Below, piece after piece: positions 50,101-58,421 of a DNA stretch of 64,000 nucleotides; position 1 is the stretch's first letter; every line of letters starts with the position of its first letter. The notes below the pieces were generated by a model. It searched no databases, was not told the DNA's origin, and saw nothing but the letters and a program-made list of their open reading frames with translations. The translations under genes and the position numbers were made by a program. The DNA comes from an uncultured Bacteroidales bacterium. GTDB taxonomy: Bacteria; Bacteroidota; Bacteroidia; Bacteroidales; UBA932. The DNA lies in contig CAKUTA010000004.1 in NCBI GenBank assembly GCA_934691625.1, positions 68,167 to 132,166 on the forward strand, in the 5' to 3' direction.

Positions 50101-52658
50101 TCCTTCACCGGAGCATCCAGGACATTGTCCGAGTCCCTCACGAGAACGAACTTCAATGTCGTGGTATCATTGTACTCCTTTCCGGCATCGTCCTTGACTG
50201 AAACAGAGGCCTTCAATGTATAAAGTCCTGATGCAAGCCCGCTCATATCAATACTCTCAATAGCCCCGGACTGCACGGACGACGCTGATACACTTTCACG
50301 AGTTTCATTTTCAATGCAATACGAGATAGACACAGGCACCGGTCTTCCATCCTGGGAATCCACGGACAGCTTTACGGAAGCAGTATCCGCCAGCAGGATC
50401 ACAGGTATATTGACATTATACCAGTCACCCCATACAGTTCTGATTTTCTCAAGACTGTTCACTTTGCCTTCAGCAGCATTCACCAGCCCCGCCCGCACTT
50501 TTACAGAGCCTGCCACGAAGACAGACTTTCCGTATTCATGCGTCTCACCGGTTCCGTCAGTTATCCTGACGGTTATACGATACGAGCTCCATCCTGAATT
50601 GTCAGAGCGGAATTTCAATGTAAATGTACCGTCAGAAGCTATTGGCAACGAACCAGAAACAATGCGCTTCCCATAATAAGACGCCACCTCATACACAGCA
50701 TTGTCAGATGATACCGGATGACCTGAATAGCTGGACACCTGGCCAGAGACAGCTATTTCATCACCAGGAAGATATAGTTTATCCACATTATCGAACGCAA
50801 CATCGAAGGTCGGAAGGATGAAGTCATCCACACGGATGCTCTTCGAGAATACCGCCTCCTTCTGCCCCTCGCCAGATATTTCTATCGAGTACCAGCCGTT
50901 CCTGCCACTTTCAGGTAGGACGAACCGCCCAGCAATGGAGCCGAAGTCATTGGTCAGAAGTGACATGGAATTCACCTCCTTTCCTTCAGCATTGACCAGC
51001 GACACTTTATACTCGGCATACGCAGGTGCCACTTCCGCAGAGCTTATGCCATCAGTGCAGTATATGACAGCCTTGAAGTCCACCGTATCTCCTGGATTGT
51101 ACGCCCCGCGGTCCGTATAGATACTGCACAAGCTCTGCCTTGCATCCTGTTTATCAGACGCCTGCGAGATCCCTACAGGATTTTCACCTCTGACAGAAAT
51201 ATCCGGGCTCCTGTGAAGAAACCCTGCATTGTCAACGAAGCTGCAGTTCAAAGAATAGTATGAATCGCCTTTCATCCGGGAGGTAATTTCTCCAGGCAAT
51301 GCAGTGAATCCATTGAAGCTAAAGTTTTTAACAGCCGTCACAATCTTCCCGTTCTTCTTCAGCTCAATGTTGGCAGATTTAAGAGGTTCACCGCTCTTAT
51401 AATCCGTGGCATAGATACAGAGCCCACGCGAATCAGTACGGGAGGCCAGGGAGATACGATGCGAGCTGTAAGGCAGAATGCCCTCTATCTTACCGGACTT
51501 CGCAACAATGAAATATTCGCCATCAGACAATTCAGGAATATCCATAGACAATGTGTCGCCGACAAAGAAACTGCCTGTATCATTTTTCAGAACATTGTCG
51601 ATGAGAGGCTTGCCAGAGTTGTCCTTCAGCCGCATCTCCAGGTGCACCGAATTCATATTCGTCAGGACAGCAATCACTTTCCCGTCCCTGACGCTCAAAT
51701 CGACATTCTTCTCTGTAAGCTCGGAAATAATGTTCTTCACAGACTCCACATCCTCTGCAACCCTGGCCTCGTCACCATGAAAAGCGGAGCGCGTTTTCTC
51801 AAATGCCTGACATTCCCTATAGAATGCTTCATAATCAGAAGATGAGGATTTCCCCTTCTTCATCCCTGCGAACCTGTACGCGAGAATATCCGCCTTCGCC
51901 AGCATTGATATTGCCTTGCCATTATATTTATCCGCAAACTTCTGCAGCTCAAGCTGCTTATCGGCATCCTCCATGGTATTGACCTTCACTGTCAGATAGT
52001 CAAGATAGACGCCAAGCGGATATGCATTGCCTTCATAGGCTTTCAGTGCCTCATACACTCGCCCTTCGCCGACCTTATTTCCGGAAGTGAACGGCAGCAG
52101 CTGCCACAGGGCATATTCATAGTCATTGGAATAGAAATCCTTAAGGAATGGAGCATTGACATCCCGCAGACTGCCATAATGGTGGATCCCGTCCTTGTAG
52201 AATATGGCATTATGACTGGCTTTCAATGATTTCGCATTAGCCTGGACATAATCGAAGATGGAATCCACAGGTACATTACCGCGTCCTCCCATCCATGAGA
52301 AAGTGACCAGCGGCTCATTGAACTCACGCACATTCCGTGCGAATTCCGCGTTCAGAGAGTCTCTCAACTTCCAGTTCCTGCTGGAAGCGGCATCTATATA
52401 GCGCTCCGAGGCATCATAGAAATCCCATGCAATATGCTGAGATATAGCCTGTTCACGTATCCGTGCCAGGATATCGGCCTGACGCTTCGGCCTGTCCTGC
52501 TGAACCGCCTTGCGCCAGTCTGCCCAGAGTTCAGTGAGGACGTGCCCGTCTGCATCCGCGGGCTGCCAGGTCTTGTCTTTTCTGAAGAATGCACTCATAG
52601 TCAATGTTGTCAGAGCCAGTGTTATCAGACCGGCCAAGGTCAATGTCTTATGTCTCAT
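47157..52658 (-). CDS. alpha-2-macroglobulin-family envelope protein lacking the thioester
   Basis: 1833 aa. Signal peptide (MRHKTLTLAGLITLALTTLTMSAFF), then a helical Bacteroidota-type N-terminal region. MG2-like domains follow ('IYTDRGAYNPGDTVDFKAVIY', about 510) and MG3/4-type strands ('FDVAFDNVDKLYLPGDEIAVSGQV'). The A2M core is at about 1100 ('FANALTFQPFLRSDKDGNLSFTFSTSDKLSTYIVSLYAHD'), with a C-terminal alpha-alpha barrel and receptor-binding-like end. No GCGEQ or CxEQ is visible, so it would not trap proteases covalently. At about residues 1033-1042 lies EVVTVGYGAQ, which resembles the start of a TonB-dependent plug. Family role: inhibiting proteases or guarding the periplasm; not proven for this form. 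Confidence 0.9.
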   Translation of the reverse strand: MRHKTLTLAGLITLALTTLTMSAFFRKDKTWQPADADGHVLTELWADWRKAVQQDRPKRQADILARIREQAISQHIAWDFYDASERYIDAASSRNWKLRDSLNAEFARNVREFNEPLVTFSWMGGRGNVPVDSIFDYVQANAKSLKASHNAIFYKDGIHHYGSLRDVNAPFLKDFYSNDYEYALWQLLPFTSGNKVGEGRVYEALKAYEGNAYPLGVYLDYLTVKVNTMEDADKQLELQKFADKYNGKAISMLAKADILAYRFAGMKKGKSSSSDYEAFYRECQAFEKTRSAFHGDEARVAEDVESVKNIISELTEKNVDLSVRDGKVIAVLTNMNSVHLEMRLKDNSGKPLIDNVLKNDTGSFFVGDTLSMDIPELSDGEYFIVAKSGKIEGILPYSSHRISLASRTDSRGLCIYATDYKSGEPLKSANIELKKNGKIVTAVKNFSFNGFTALPGEITSRMKGDSYYSLNCSFVDNAGFLHRSPDISVRGENPVGISQASDKQDARQSLCSIYTDRGAYNPGDTVDFKAVIYCTDGISSAEVAPAYAEYKVSLVNAEGKEVNSMSLLTNDFGSIAGRFVLPESGRNGWYSIEISGEGQKEAVFSKSIRVDDFILPTFDVAFDNVDKLYLPGDEIAVSGQVSSYSGHPVSSDNAVYEVASYYGKRIVSGSLPIASDGTFTLKFRSDNSGWSSYRITVRITDGTGETHEYGKSVFVAGSVKVRAGLVNAAEGKVNSLEKIRTVWGDWYNVNIPVILLADTASVKLSVDSQDGRPVPVSISYCIENETRESVSASSVQSGAIESIDMSGLASGLYTLKASVSVKDDAGKEYNDTTTLKFVLVRDSDNVLDAPVKDLIVPLNTEVKAGTQAEMLFGTADGSPVWALAEVFGENSELLETRMVQLSGVRGADGSMTRLSFDYKAEYPDAIRIQIFYFKDSETVSCGYEYHRVRTAFDLPLEFSSFEDRTWPSSSYTFFVRTLPGVECLAAVFDKSTEVIAPNAWDVFRLGDFHVGYVYVDACPGSVGEKDIFSNNSLDEVVTVGYGAQARRYKSNRLHTRAAEAPMMDKAEGEAAEDVPGDAAAEPEIRERFANALTFQPFLRSDKDGNLSFTFSTSDKLSTYIVSLYAHDKMMHNASLCREMMVTLPLKVNVTEPEYLYSSDKYRLAASVSSVADNDISGTLTLYVYNGKDRKTLEASGATPLSVHTEEVTVPAGKSVRAVFDVNVAELLKGIALPSDLGLKVVFNAGGGLGHESGFSDGLFVSVPVYPAEQTLTESHSAVLMAGMDKNQMIDRLRGEFANVSGADAESKEISIIDMIREAIPSKVEPDGRDVLSLTEAMYVRGLSYQLRALARVPADVDVKTSDDELFRKVFSCHNADGGFGWFEGMKSSPVITAVLLERFAKMIAAGNLDGNAAVAEDAASCDDIEAVLASAVRYLDKGQFGLPDVCPLWCGGISDAQYMYVRSLFTSVAFDGKILAGKDMDKRLKNFRKAAKDYLLPKKERGLNGYIIDKARRLSTLRNLAASGDGAVLAKAWGLGLNLDGKLMASVDADVVSLLEYAVDYKDGGIYYPNLVMPFRGLLASEAYAHSMLCDLLTDYALDASSDPAASSSDNVKEALRVADGIRIWLMLQKETQHWDAEPAFVDAVNSVMNGSSAVKSTSVVALMAKSRKPFSDIRAAGNGFTIERHFFIEGSGSEAGGVVRREIKPGEVLHVGDKVLAEYRIHNDENRSFVKVTVPREAAFRPVNQLSGRYGWWLSPLRVSGWYSFAPQGYRDVKPDRTEYLFDSYPEEDTVISEELFVTQSGVFSAPVPVIESLYAPHYRANAAFCGDVTAE

Positions 52659-52673
52659 AATACAATACTTTCA

Positions 52674-52681
52674 CAAATGTA
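52674..52681 (-). promoter_or_regulatory. -7 box of the alpha-2-macroglobulin gene
   Basis: TACATTTG on the minus strand, 15 bases before the ATG, giving a very short leader. Confidence 0.6.
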
Positions 52682-52755
52682 CGCAATGCACATTTTATAT
52701 AATGCCGATATATGGAAATATTGCATGCTTCCGTGGACTTTCGCCCCATGCGAGA

Positions 52756-54156
52756 TCAGGCAAAGCACAGGACAGCCTCGGAGACCACAAATGTGGAGCC
52801 GCCTATATATATAAGAGGTGTTCCGCCGTATGCAGCGGCTGTCTTCAATGCCATGGCCACTGCATCACGGACTGAATCCTGCACGTACATGCGTGACACA
52901 TCACGTCCGTTTGCCTTGCAGAAGGCTGTATATCTTTTCAATATATCCTCGGCAGAGTCCGCCCTGCGTGTCTGCGGAGTCGTGAATATCCACGTGGCAT
53001 TCTCCGGAAACAGAGGCATTATGGCATCGAAATTCTTGTCTGCCATCACCCCATAGACGACTATCAGCGAAGTGTATTTTCCCGTCTCGAGATATTCATC
53101 CAGCTGCCCGAAATTATATTTCAGCGCCGGTGCATTGTGCCCGATATCACAAATCACATCAGGATTTGAGGACAGGCGCTCCCAACGCCCGTGAAAGTCC
53201 ATTCTGGCAGCCGTATGTATCAATAATTCAGCAATATCAGCCTTATCAGACAAGTGTATCGCCGCTTCTGCCACAGCTGGCACTGATGAATGTTCCCACT
53301 TCATGCGGAGAATATCCACAGCAGCAAGAACAGTCCGCAGGTTCATCTGCTGGTACCCACCCTGCAGATCCATCTTCCGCAGAATCTCGTCATGCATATA
53401 CCACATTGACGGCTCGGTCCTGTCTGCGAATGTCAATGATACCGCTCCAGGCTTGTCAGCATTGATTTCAGCGAAATGCTCCTTAAACACAGGAGCGGTA
53501 TCTTCTCTAGTCTCCCCTACCAGGGCAGGAACGCCAGGCTTGAATATCCCGGCTTTCTCGTATGCGATTTTAGCCAGCGTGTCGCCAAGTATGTCACAAT
53601 GGTCAAGTCCGATGCTGGTAACTATGCTGAGCTCCGGGGTGATTATGTTTGTGCTGTCAAGCCTGCCCCCGAGGCCAACCTCGATCACTGCGGCATCGAC
53701 ATTCTCATCCGCGAACCATCTGAAAGCCAGACCTGTAGTTATCTCGAAAAAAGAGAGCTCCAGTTTATCAAATGTGCCCGACCATTGCTCCAGAAAGTCA
53801 TAGACATATTCCTGAGGAACCAGCTCCGCCTTTCCAATTCCGCGCTGCACATGTCCATCTATCACACGCATCCGCTCCCTGAAATCCAGGATATGGGGTG
53901 AAGTATATAGCCCCACTTTCAGCCCAGCTCCGGCCAGAACGGATGCAAGCATGTTGGCGACAGAGCCTTTGCCGTTTGTCCCGGCGACATGTATAGTCCG
54001 ATAGGCATTGTCAGGATGTCCTAGCAATGCATTGAAATCATTCATGTGCTGAAGTCCAGGCTTATATGCATCCTTGAACGCCGATGTCTGCACCGACGGG
54101 AAGCGATGGAAGATCTCCTGTATCTGCGAATTATATTTTTCCTGATTCATACTCAT
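52756..54156 (-). CDS. folC: bifunctional dihydrofolate/folylpolyglutamate synthase
   Basis: 466 aa. Adds glutamate to dihydropteroate and folates. P-loop VAGTNGKGSVANMLASVL, 'YTSPHILDFRERMRVIDGHV', 'EVGLGGRLDSTNIITPELSIVTSIGLDHCDILGDTLAKIAYEKAGIFKPG', 'CDIGHNAPAL' (C-terminal domain start), and a C-terminal 'IYIGGSTFVVSEAVL'. Length is normal. The start can be residue 1 or 3 (MSM). It lies directly upstream of the alpha-2-macroglobulin gene on the same strand, but that gene has its own promoter box. Confidence 0.94.
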   Translation of the reverse strand: MSMNQEKYNSQIQEIFHRFPSVQTSAFKDAYKPGLQHMNDFNALLGHPDNAYRTIHVAGTNGKGSVANMLASVLAGAGLKVGLYTSPHILDFRERMRVIDGHVQRGIGKAELVPQEYVYDFLEQWSGTFDKLELSFFEITTGLAFRWFADENVDAAVIEVGLGGRLDSTNIITPELSIVTSIGLDHCDILGDTLAKIAYEKAGIFKPGVPALVGETREDTAPVFKEHFAEINADKPGAVSLTFADRTEPSMWYMHDEILRKMDLQGGYQQMNLRTVLAAVDILRMKWEHSSVPAVAEAAIHLSDKADIAELLIHTAARMDFHGRWERLSSNPDVICDIGHNAPALKYNFGQLDEYLETGKYTSLIVVYGVMADKNFDAIMPLFPENATWIFTTPQTRRADSAEDILKRYTAFCKANGRDVSRMYVQDSVRDAVAMALKTAAAYGGTPLIYIGGSTFVVSEAVLCFA

Positions 54157-54204
54157 CTTTGATTTATCTTGAGCTTCAGCTGATTATCTGGCAGTTACAA
54201 ATCC

Positions 54205-54212
54205 CAAATGTA
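54205..54212 (-). promoter_or_regulatory. -7 box of folC
   Basis: TACATTTG on the minus strand, 48 bases before the ATG; no clear -33 box. Confidence 0.55.
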
Positions 54213-54327
54213 CGACTGCACGGCATTTGAGATTCGTAATTCATTGGTAATCAATAACAGCATCATCTCTTTCTCAATTTCACACAACAAAAATACTCCG
54301 AAATCGCCGGATTTCCTAAAAAGCAGT

Positions 54328-54359
54328 TTTGCTGTTACAAAGAAAAGACGTTACCTTTG
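54328..54359 (+). promoter_or_regulatory. promoter of the isochorismatase-like gene
   Basis: TTTG (54328-54331), 20 bases, TACCTTTG (54352-54359), 23 bases before the ATG. Confidence 0.78.
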
Positions 54360-54382
54360 TCGCCTGTTAAATAAAAGACAAA

Positions 54383-54934
54383 ATGACAAAACTTGAAAAA
54401 CCGGCAATCCTGGTTGTCGATATGCTTAATGACTTCGTGACAGGGGCATTGACCTGCGAACGCGCAAGAGCCATCGTTCCTGCTGCAGCTGAACTTCTTG
54501 ATGCAGCACGCGCTGCAGGCGTACCTGTAATCTTCTGCAATGACGCCCACCTCAAAGGCATTGACCGTGAGCTCAAGATATGGGGCGACCATGCAATTGC
54601 AGGCACGAAGGGTGCCGAGGTGATTCCGGAACTTAAGCTTTCAGACAAGGACTATGTCGTTCCGAAGCGCAGATACAGCGGCTTCTTCCAGACCGACCTC
54701 GACATTCTTCTCACAGAGCTCGGAGTCAAGACAGTCGTAATGACAGGACTCCACGCGCATATGTGTGTGCGCCACACTTCTGCAGACGCATTCTGCCTCG
54801 GCTATGATGTCGTAGTGGCAAAAGAGGCCACCGACTCGTTCACCGAGGAGGACTACCTCAACGGCCTGGCATATCTGAAGACCTGCTACGGCGCCGATGC
54901 CTACACGAACAAGGAACTTATCGCAATGTTCTAG
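54383..54934 (+). CDS. isochorismatase-family cysteine hydrolase (nicotinamidase-like)
   Basis: 183 aa. Catalytic triad visible as Asp in 'AILVVDMLNDFVTGAL', Lys in 'VPKRRYSGFFQTDLDILL' and Cys in 'VVMTGLHAHMCVRHTSADAFCLGYDVVV'. The sequence has the 'MCVRHTSADA' form common in the general family rather than a clear nicotinamidase metal site (DxHxxxH is only partly present, as 'NDAHL'). Substrate therefore open: nicotinamide, isochorismate or another amide. It stands alone with its own promoter; downstream DNA is pseudogenic. Confidence 0.88.
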   Translation: MTKLEKPAILVVDMLNDFVTGALTCERARAIVPAAAELLDAARAAGVPVIFCNDAHLKGIDRELKIWGDHAIAGTKGAEVIPELKLSDKDYVVPKRRYSGFFQTDLDILLTELGVKTVVMTGLHAHMCVRHTSADAFCLGYDVVVAKEATDSFTEEDYLNGLAYLKTCYGADAYTNKELIAMF

Positions 54935-55089
54935 AGGGCTTATCCGGCATGGCCCCCATGGAGCGCATCAAGATTATGTAAGAGGCGCAGAAGCATGGTT
55001 GTTCAAAGGCATTGACAGAGATGACGAATGATCGGAGCTGCCTTCATATGACTTTATAGGGGAAGAGAATGACGATAAAATTTGCCTTT

Positions 55090-55416
55090 TTTCTCTGCCG
55101 ATGACGTTCAGTCCTATGACCGCAAGCCGTGGGGGACGCACATTCGAGTCCAGAATCGGCGCATATCTCGTCAGCCAGGCATTTGTCCACCGCTTCGATG
55201 TTTTCTATTGACGCGAGCGCAATGACGAGGTGGATTTTCATTCTTCGAAAAAAGAATTCTTTAGCTGCGATTGAGGTCAAGAGCAATGCGGAGAAACGTA
55301 CAGAAGGGCTTGATAAGTTCCTAGAGCTTTTCAAGCCCGTATCTTCATCCCTTGTCGATGACGGCGGTATCAATGCAGAAGAATTCATGTCTATGGACTT
55401 GATGAAGCTATTTTGA
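55090..55416 (+). pseudogene. remnant of an AAA+ ATPase C-terminus (DUF4143 type)
   Basis: Reading from about 55113 gives SPMTASRGGRTFESRIGAYL, then VSQAFVHRFDVFY, then TGA at 55209-55211 where the family has Trp (YWRERNDEVDF). RERNDEVDF follows, and an extra C at 55239 shifts the frame into ILRKKNSLAAIEVKSNAE and so on to the stop at 55416. The 'E-V-D-F-x-L-R' and 'AIEVKS' signatures are those of DUF4143/AAA ATPases. One stop codon, one frameshift and no N-terminal ATPase part: a dead fragment. Confidence 0.8.
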
Positions 55417-55463
55417 GCAGATACTCCGTGAGTTTCAATCAGTCCGAAAAACAACATTCAGAA

Positions 55464-55688
55464 CTAATAAAAGAGCATTACTGTGCTATCCATTGCTCTA
55501 CCGCACGTATCTGCAAGGATATGTTCACACCGGCCTGTACGATTTTTTATCAGGCGGTAGATGTTCCTCATGCTCCGCCTATGTGACAGGAGCTTGATCT
55601 TGTCATCCATCACGTCCAGCAGTGAAGCGTCGTATTCGTCGATAATCAGCACTGCCTGTTCCATTGTCTGCCTGTAGGCGCGTTGCAC
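55464..55688 (-). pseudogene. remnant of an AAA-ATPase_like/PDDEXK_9 protein
   Basis: A 74-codon open piece with a Walker B-like 'AVLIIDEYDASLLDVMDD' and then 'RSMRNIYRLIKNR', matching the pattern 'vvLIDEYDkPLLd..n...yr.ilr.fY.vlK' of the large Bacteroidota ATPase/nuclease family. The P-loop end and the C-terminal nuclease are missing. DNA upstream on this strand (to about 55836) is open in another frame but shows no clear match. A fragment, in opposite orientation to the remnants around it. Confidence 0.65.
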
Positions 55689-55714
55689 TAGTCCGGAACC
55701 CGTTGATTCGGAAA

Positions 55715-55873
55715 AAACCCATACTGACCTTTTCCATAGACAGTTTCATATTTGTTGAACAGATGTTGAGCGAACTGGAGAATACTCTGTCATATATGAG
55801 GAACGGCGTGACAAGGCAGGCTGATGTAGATGCCATCCATATCCAGATACTGCAGACAACTGTAGGAGAATAG
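55715..55873 (+). pseudogene. remnant of the 3' end of a TolC-like efflux gene
   Basis: The frame reads TFSIDSFIFVEQMLSELENT, then LSYMRNGVTRQADVDAIHIQ, then ILQTTVGE, ending in TAG. The piece 'LENTLSYMRNGVTRQADVDAIHIQILQT' looks like the repeated coil of TolC-type outer-membrane efflux proteins ('...ADVDAIRVEQL...'). The N-terminal ~400 residues are absent. It directly precedes an HlyD remnant, the normal gene order in such efflux operons. Confidence 0.5.
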
Positions 55874-55918
55874 TTAGCGCGTGGAGCGCAATACGCTTGA
55901 ACTCAGCACTATAAACAA

Positions 55919-55949
55919 TTTTCTACTCCATAAAAACAAAAGTAGAAAA
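55919..55949. other. TTTTCTACT/AGTAGAAAA hairpin
   Basis: 9-bp perfect stem with a 13-base loop between the TolC-like and HlyD-like remnants. It shares the TTCTACTCCA arm with the hairpins at 41774 and 47069. Confidence 0.5.
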
Positions 55950-55993
55950 ATAGCTAAATAATTAACATTAAACACGTTACATTCCACAACATA

Positions 55994-56299
55994 ATAAAGA
56001 CAAAGACATTGACAATAGCTGCAATGATGCTAATAGCGGCATTCTGCAGCCAACGGGAAGTGGCTTACGATGCCTCAGGGGTATCCCAGGCGACAGAAGT
56101 GACAGTCTCGGCAATGGGGAACGGAAAGATAATAAATCTGGCAACCAACGAGGGCGACAGGGGCAATGCCGGCGATACGCCTGGCTTGCTCGACACCACA
56201 CAGTTGTATCTCAACAAACTGCAGTTGGAAGCTAGTATACGTGCTGTCAGCGGCAGCCTGTAAGATGTAAGGAAGCAGATAGCCTCTGCTGGAGCTGCG
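55994..56299 (+). pseudogene. remnant of an HlyD-family membrane fusion protein
   Basis: ATA AAG ACA AAG ACA TTG suggests an original ATG at 55994, now ATA. The frame then gives a signal-like LTIAAMMLIAAFCSQ, followed by YDASGVSQATEVTVSAMGNG, KIINLATNEGDRGNAGDTPG, LLDTTQLYLNKLQLEASIRA and VSGSL. This is the start of an HlyD/EmrA-type adaptor (first barrel half and start of the coiled coil). After TAA at 56261-56263 the frame continues DVRKQIASAG, as expected in an intact gene. About 80% of the protein is gone. Confidence 0.75.
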
Positions 56300-56395
56300 A
56301 AATGTATCTTTTTCCTGGTTCATATTCACTTTCTATACGCCAAAACACTCCTGCACGCCGGATGTCCTGCACAAGAGATTCTTGAACATCCCGGC

Positions 56396-56427
56396 ATTGC
56401 AGATAAGTCTGAAAAGGACTATCTTTG
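56396..56427 (+). promoter_or_regulatory. promoter of the fucosidase gene
   Basis: ATTG (56396-56399), 20 bases, TATCTTTG (56420-56427), 112 bases before the ATG. Confidence 0.6.
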
Positions 56428-56539
56428 CTATTGGTTTCGAGGAAAATTTTCCTGCACTGTCTGCATGAAATCCCTGTCGGGCAATTACCGAAATCCGAAC
56501 CAGGAAGCTGATTAAAGAAACGTCTAATATTTCTGCTGA

Positions 56540-58417
56540 ATGAAGTCAAAACTCAGAAAACATATCATAATATTGATTGCAGTGTCGGGCATCCTTACCA
56601 GCTGCAGGCTTGAACAACATTACAATACAATAAAAATAGATGGCAACAGCAAAGAACTTATCCTCAGAAAAGCCGCAAATGTCATCCCTACTGAACGGCA
56701 GATGGAAGCACTCGAAAGAGGGTTCATCGCATTCGTACATTTCGGGCCTAACACATTCACGGGCAAAGAATGGGGCAATGGGTTCGAAACTCCTGGCACT
56801 TTCACATTGACGGAACTGGACACAGACCAGTGGTGCAGGGCGATGAAAGACGCAGGCATGAAAATGGTGATTTTCACGGCAAAGCATCACGACGGGTTCG
56901 TAATGTGGCAAAGCCGATACACCAGCCATGGGATAATGTCCACAAAATTCAGAAACGGCAAAGGCGACATAATGAAAGACCTGTCTGAATCATGCCGTAA
57001 ATATGGGCTGAAGCTCGGCGTTTATCTCTCCCCTGCCGACCTGTATCAGATAGAGAGCCAGGATGGACTATACGGAAACATGAGCAAGCCGTCGCTACGA
57101 ACAATCCCGCGAGAAATAGAAGGCAGACCATTTGAGAATAAGACCTCATTCAAGTTCAATGTCGATGACTACAATGAGTACTATCTGAATCAGCTTTTTG
57201 AGCTGCTGACCGAATATGGCCCTATCTCCGAAGTCTGGCTTGATGGCGCCCATCCTAAACGGAAAGGCGGCCAGACATATAACTACCACGCCTGGAAAGA
57301 GCTTATACGGACATTGGCTCCAGAAGCCAACATCTTCGGACGGGAGGATATCCGCTGGTGCGGGAATGAGGCAGGCAGAACAAGAGACTCGGAATGGAAT
57401 GTTGTACCATATATGGAAAATCCGGATACTCTTTCTCAATTCAAGGACATGATGGACACTCCTCTCGCCGGACGAGAGGAGCTGATCAAGGGGAAATGGC
57501 TTCATTACCAACCTGCGGAAGTGAATACATCCATAAGGGACGGATGGTTCTGGCGTGATGACACGTATCAGAAAACAAGAAGTGCAGACGATGTGTTCGA
57601 CATCTATGAGCGTGCCGTCGGCGGTAATTCCATCTTCCTTCTGAATATCCCGCCAAACCGAGATGGCAGGTTCTCGCAGGCAGATGTCGATGTCCTGGAA
57701 GAAACCGGACGCAGAATCATGGAAACATACGGCACCGATTTATTGACTGGAGCATACGGACCGAAAGAGGTTCTTGACAATGACATAGATACATACATCT
57801 CGCTAAAAGATGGCGGCAGCCTCGTAATAAGGCTTCCCGAAAAACGGACAATCAACAGAATTGTCCTGCAGGAGGCGATTCCGACAATCGGAGAAAGGGC
57901 AGAGAAATTCGCGATAGACGCTATGCTGGATGACGGATGGCATGAAATAGCTATTTCCACAAACATCGGATACAAGAGGATACTCCGTTTCGAAGACATC
58001 GGGACAGACGGACTCAGATTCCGTCTGCTTGAATCCAGAGGGAATACTGCAATAAGCGGAATTTCAGCACACTATTCCAGATACAAGCCATTTCATGGAA
58101 ATGCTTTTGATGCACCGCAGATGCTGGATTATGACCATTCTTTATGGAAAGAATGTAATGGATATAAAGTCATTGATTTCGGTTCTCCTATGAATATCCA
58201 CGGAATAGCATACACGAAGTCAGACAGCTGTCAGGATAGTTCCGTCAGGGGCGAAGTCCTCTGCAGCAATGATGGAGCTAACTGGAAAGAAGTATCAAGT
58301 TTCGATTTCGGAAACTTGAGAAATGATTCGTCATCACGATATCACTATTTCCACAATTACATCTGCTGCCGCTATCTGCGTATTACCGCCGTTCCCGGAA
58401 ACATAGAACTATTCTGA
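56540..58417 (+). CDS. GH29 alpha-L-fucosidase, lipoprotein
   Basis: 625 aa. Lipobox LTSC, so anchored in the envelope. Removes alpha-linked L-fucose from glycans. TIM-barrel motifs: 'FIAFVHFGPNTFTGKEWGNG', 'MVIFTAKHHDGFVMWQSRYTSHG', 'KYGLKLGVYLSPAD', and the nucleophile D235 in SEVWLDGAHPKRKGG. From about 400 come a linker and two beta-sandwich parts ('DTYISLKDGGSLVIRLPEKRTINRIVLQEAI'; 'YTKSDSCQDSSVRGEVLCSNDGANWKEV') that look like F5/8-type C or CBM32-like modules. No SusCD pair lies beside it, so the source of substrate is not clear from context. The 3' end is 4 bases from the convergent DUF4153 gene. Confidence 0.92.
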   Translation: MKSKLRKHIIILIAVSGILTSCRLEQHYNTIKIDGNSKELILRKAANVIPTERQMEALERGFIAFVHFGPNTFTGKEWGNGFETPGTFTLTELDTDQWCRAMKDAGMKMVIFTAKHHDGFVMWQSRYTSHGIMSTKFRNGKGDIMKDLSESCRKYGLKLGVYLSPADLYQIESQDGLYGNMSKPSLRTIPREIEGRPFENKTSFKFNVDDYNEYYLNQLFELLTEYGPISEVWLDGAHPKRKGGQTYNYHAWKELIRTLAPEANIFGREDIRWCGNEAGRTRDSEWNVVPYMENPDTLSQFKDMMDTPLAGREELIKGKWLHYQPAEVNTSIRDGWFWRDDTYQKTRSADDVFDIYERAVGGNSIFLLNIPPNRDGRFSQADVDVLEETGRRIMETYGTDLLTGAYGPKEVLDNDIDTYISLKDGGSLVIRLPEKRTINRIVLQEAIPTIGERAEKFAIDAMLDDGWHEIAISTNIGYKRILRFEDIGTDGLRFRLLESRGNTAISGISAHYSRYKPFHGNAFDAPQMLDYDHSLWKECNGYKVIDFGSPMNIHGIAYTKSDSCQDSSVRGEVLCSNDGANWKEVSSFDFGNLRNDSSSRYHYFHNYICCRYLRITAVPGNIELF

Positions 58418-58421
58418 CCAG

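Noticed and set aside
54208..54396. Small plus-strand gene between folC and the hydrolase
   Set aside because: The frame has no recognisable features and overlaps the promoters of both neighbours.
55209..55211. TGA read as selenocysteine or recoded Trp
   Set aside because: A frameshift 30 bases later and the missing N-terminal part show a dead gene; no SECIS-like hairpin seen.
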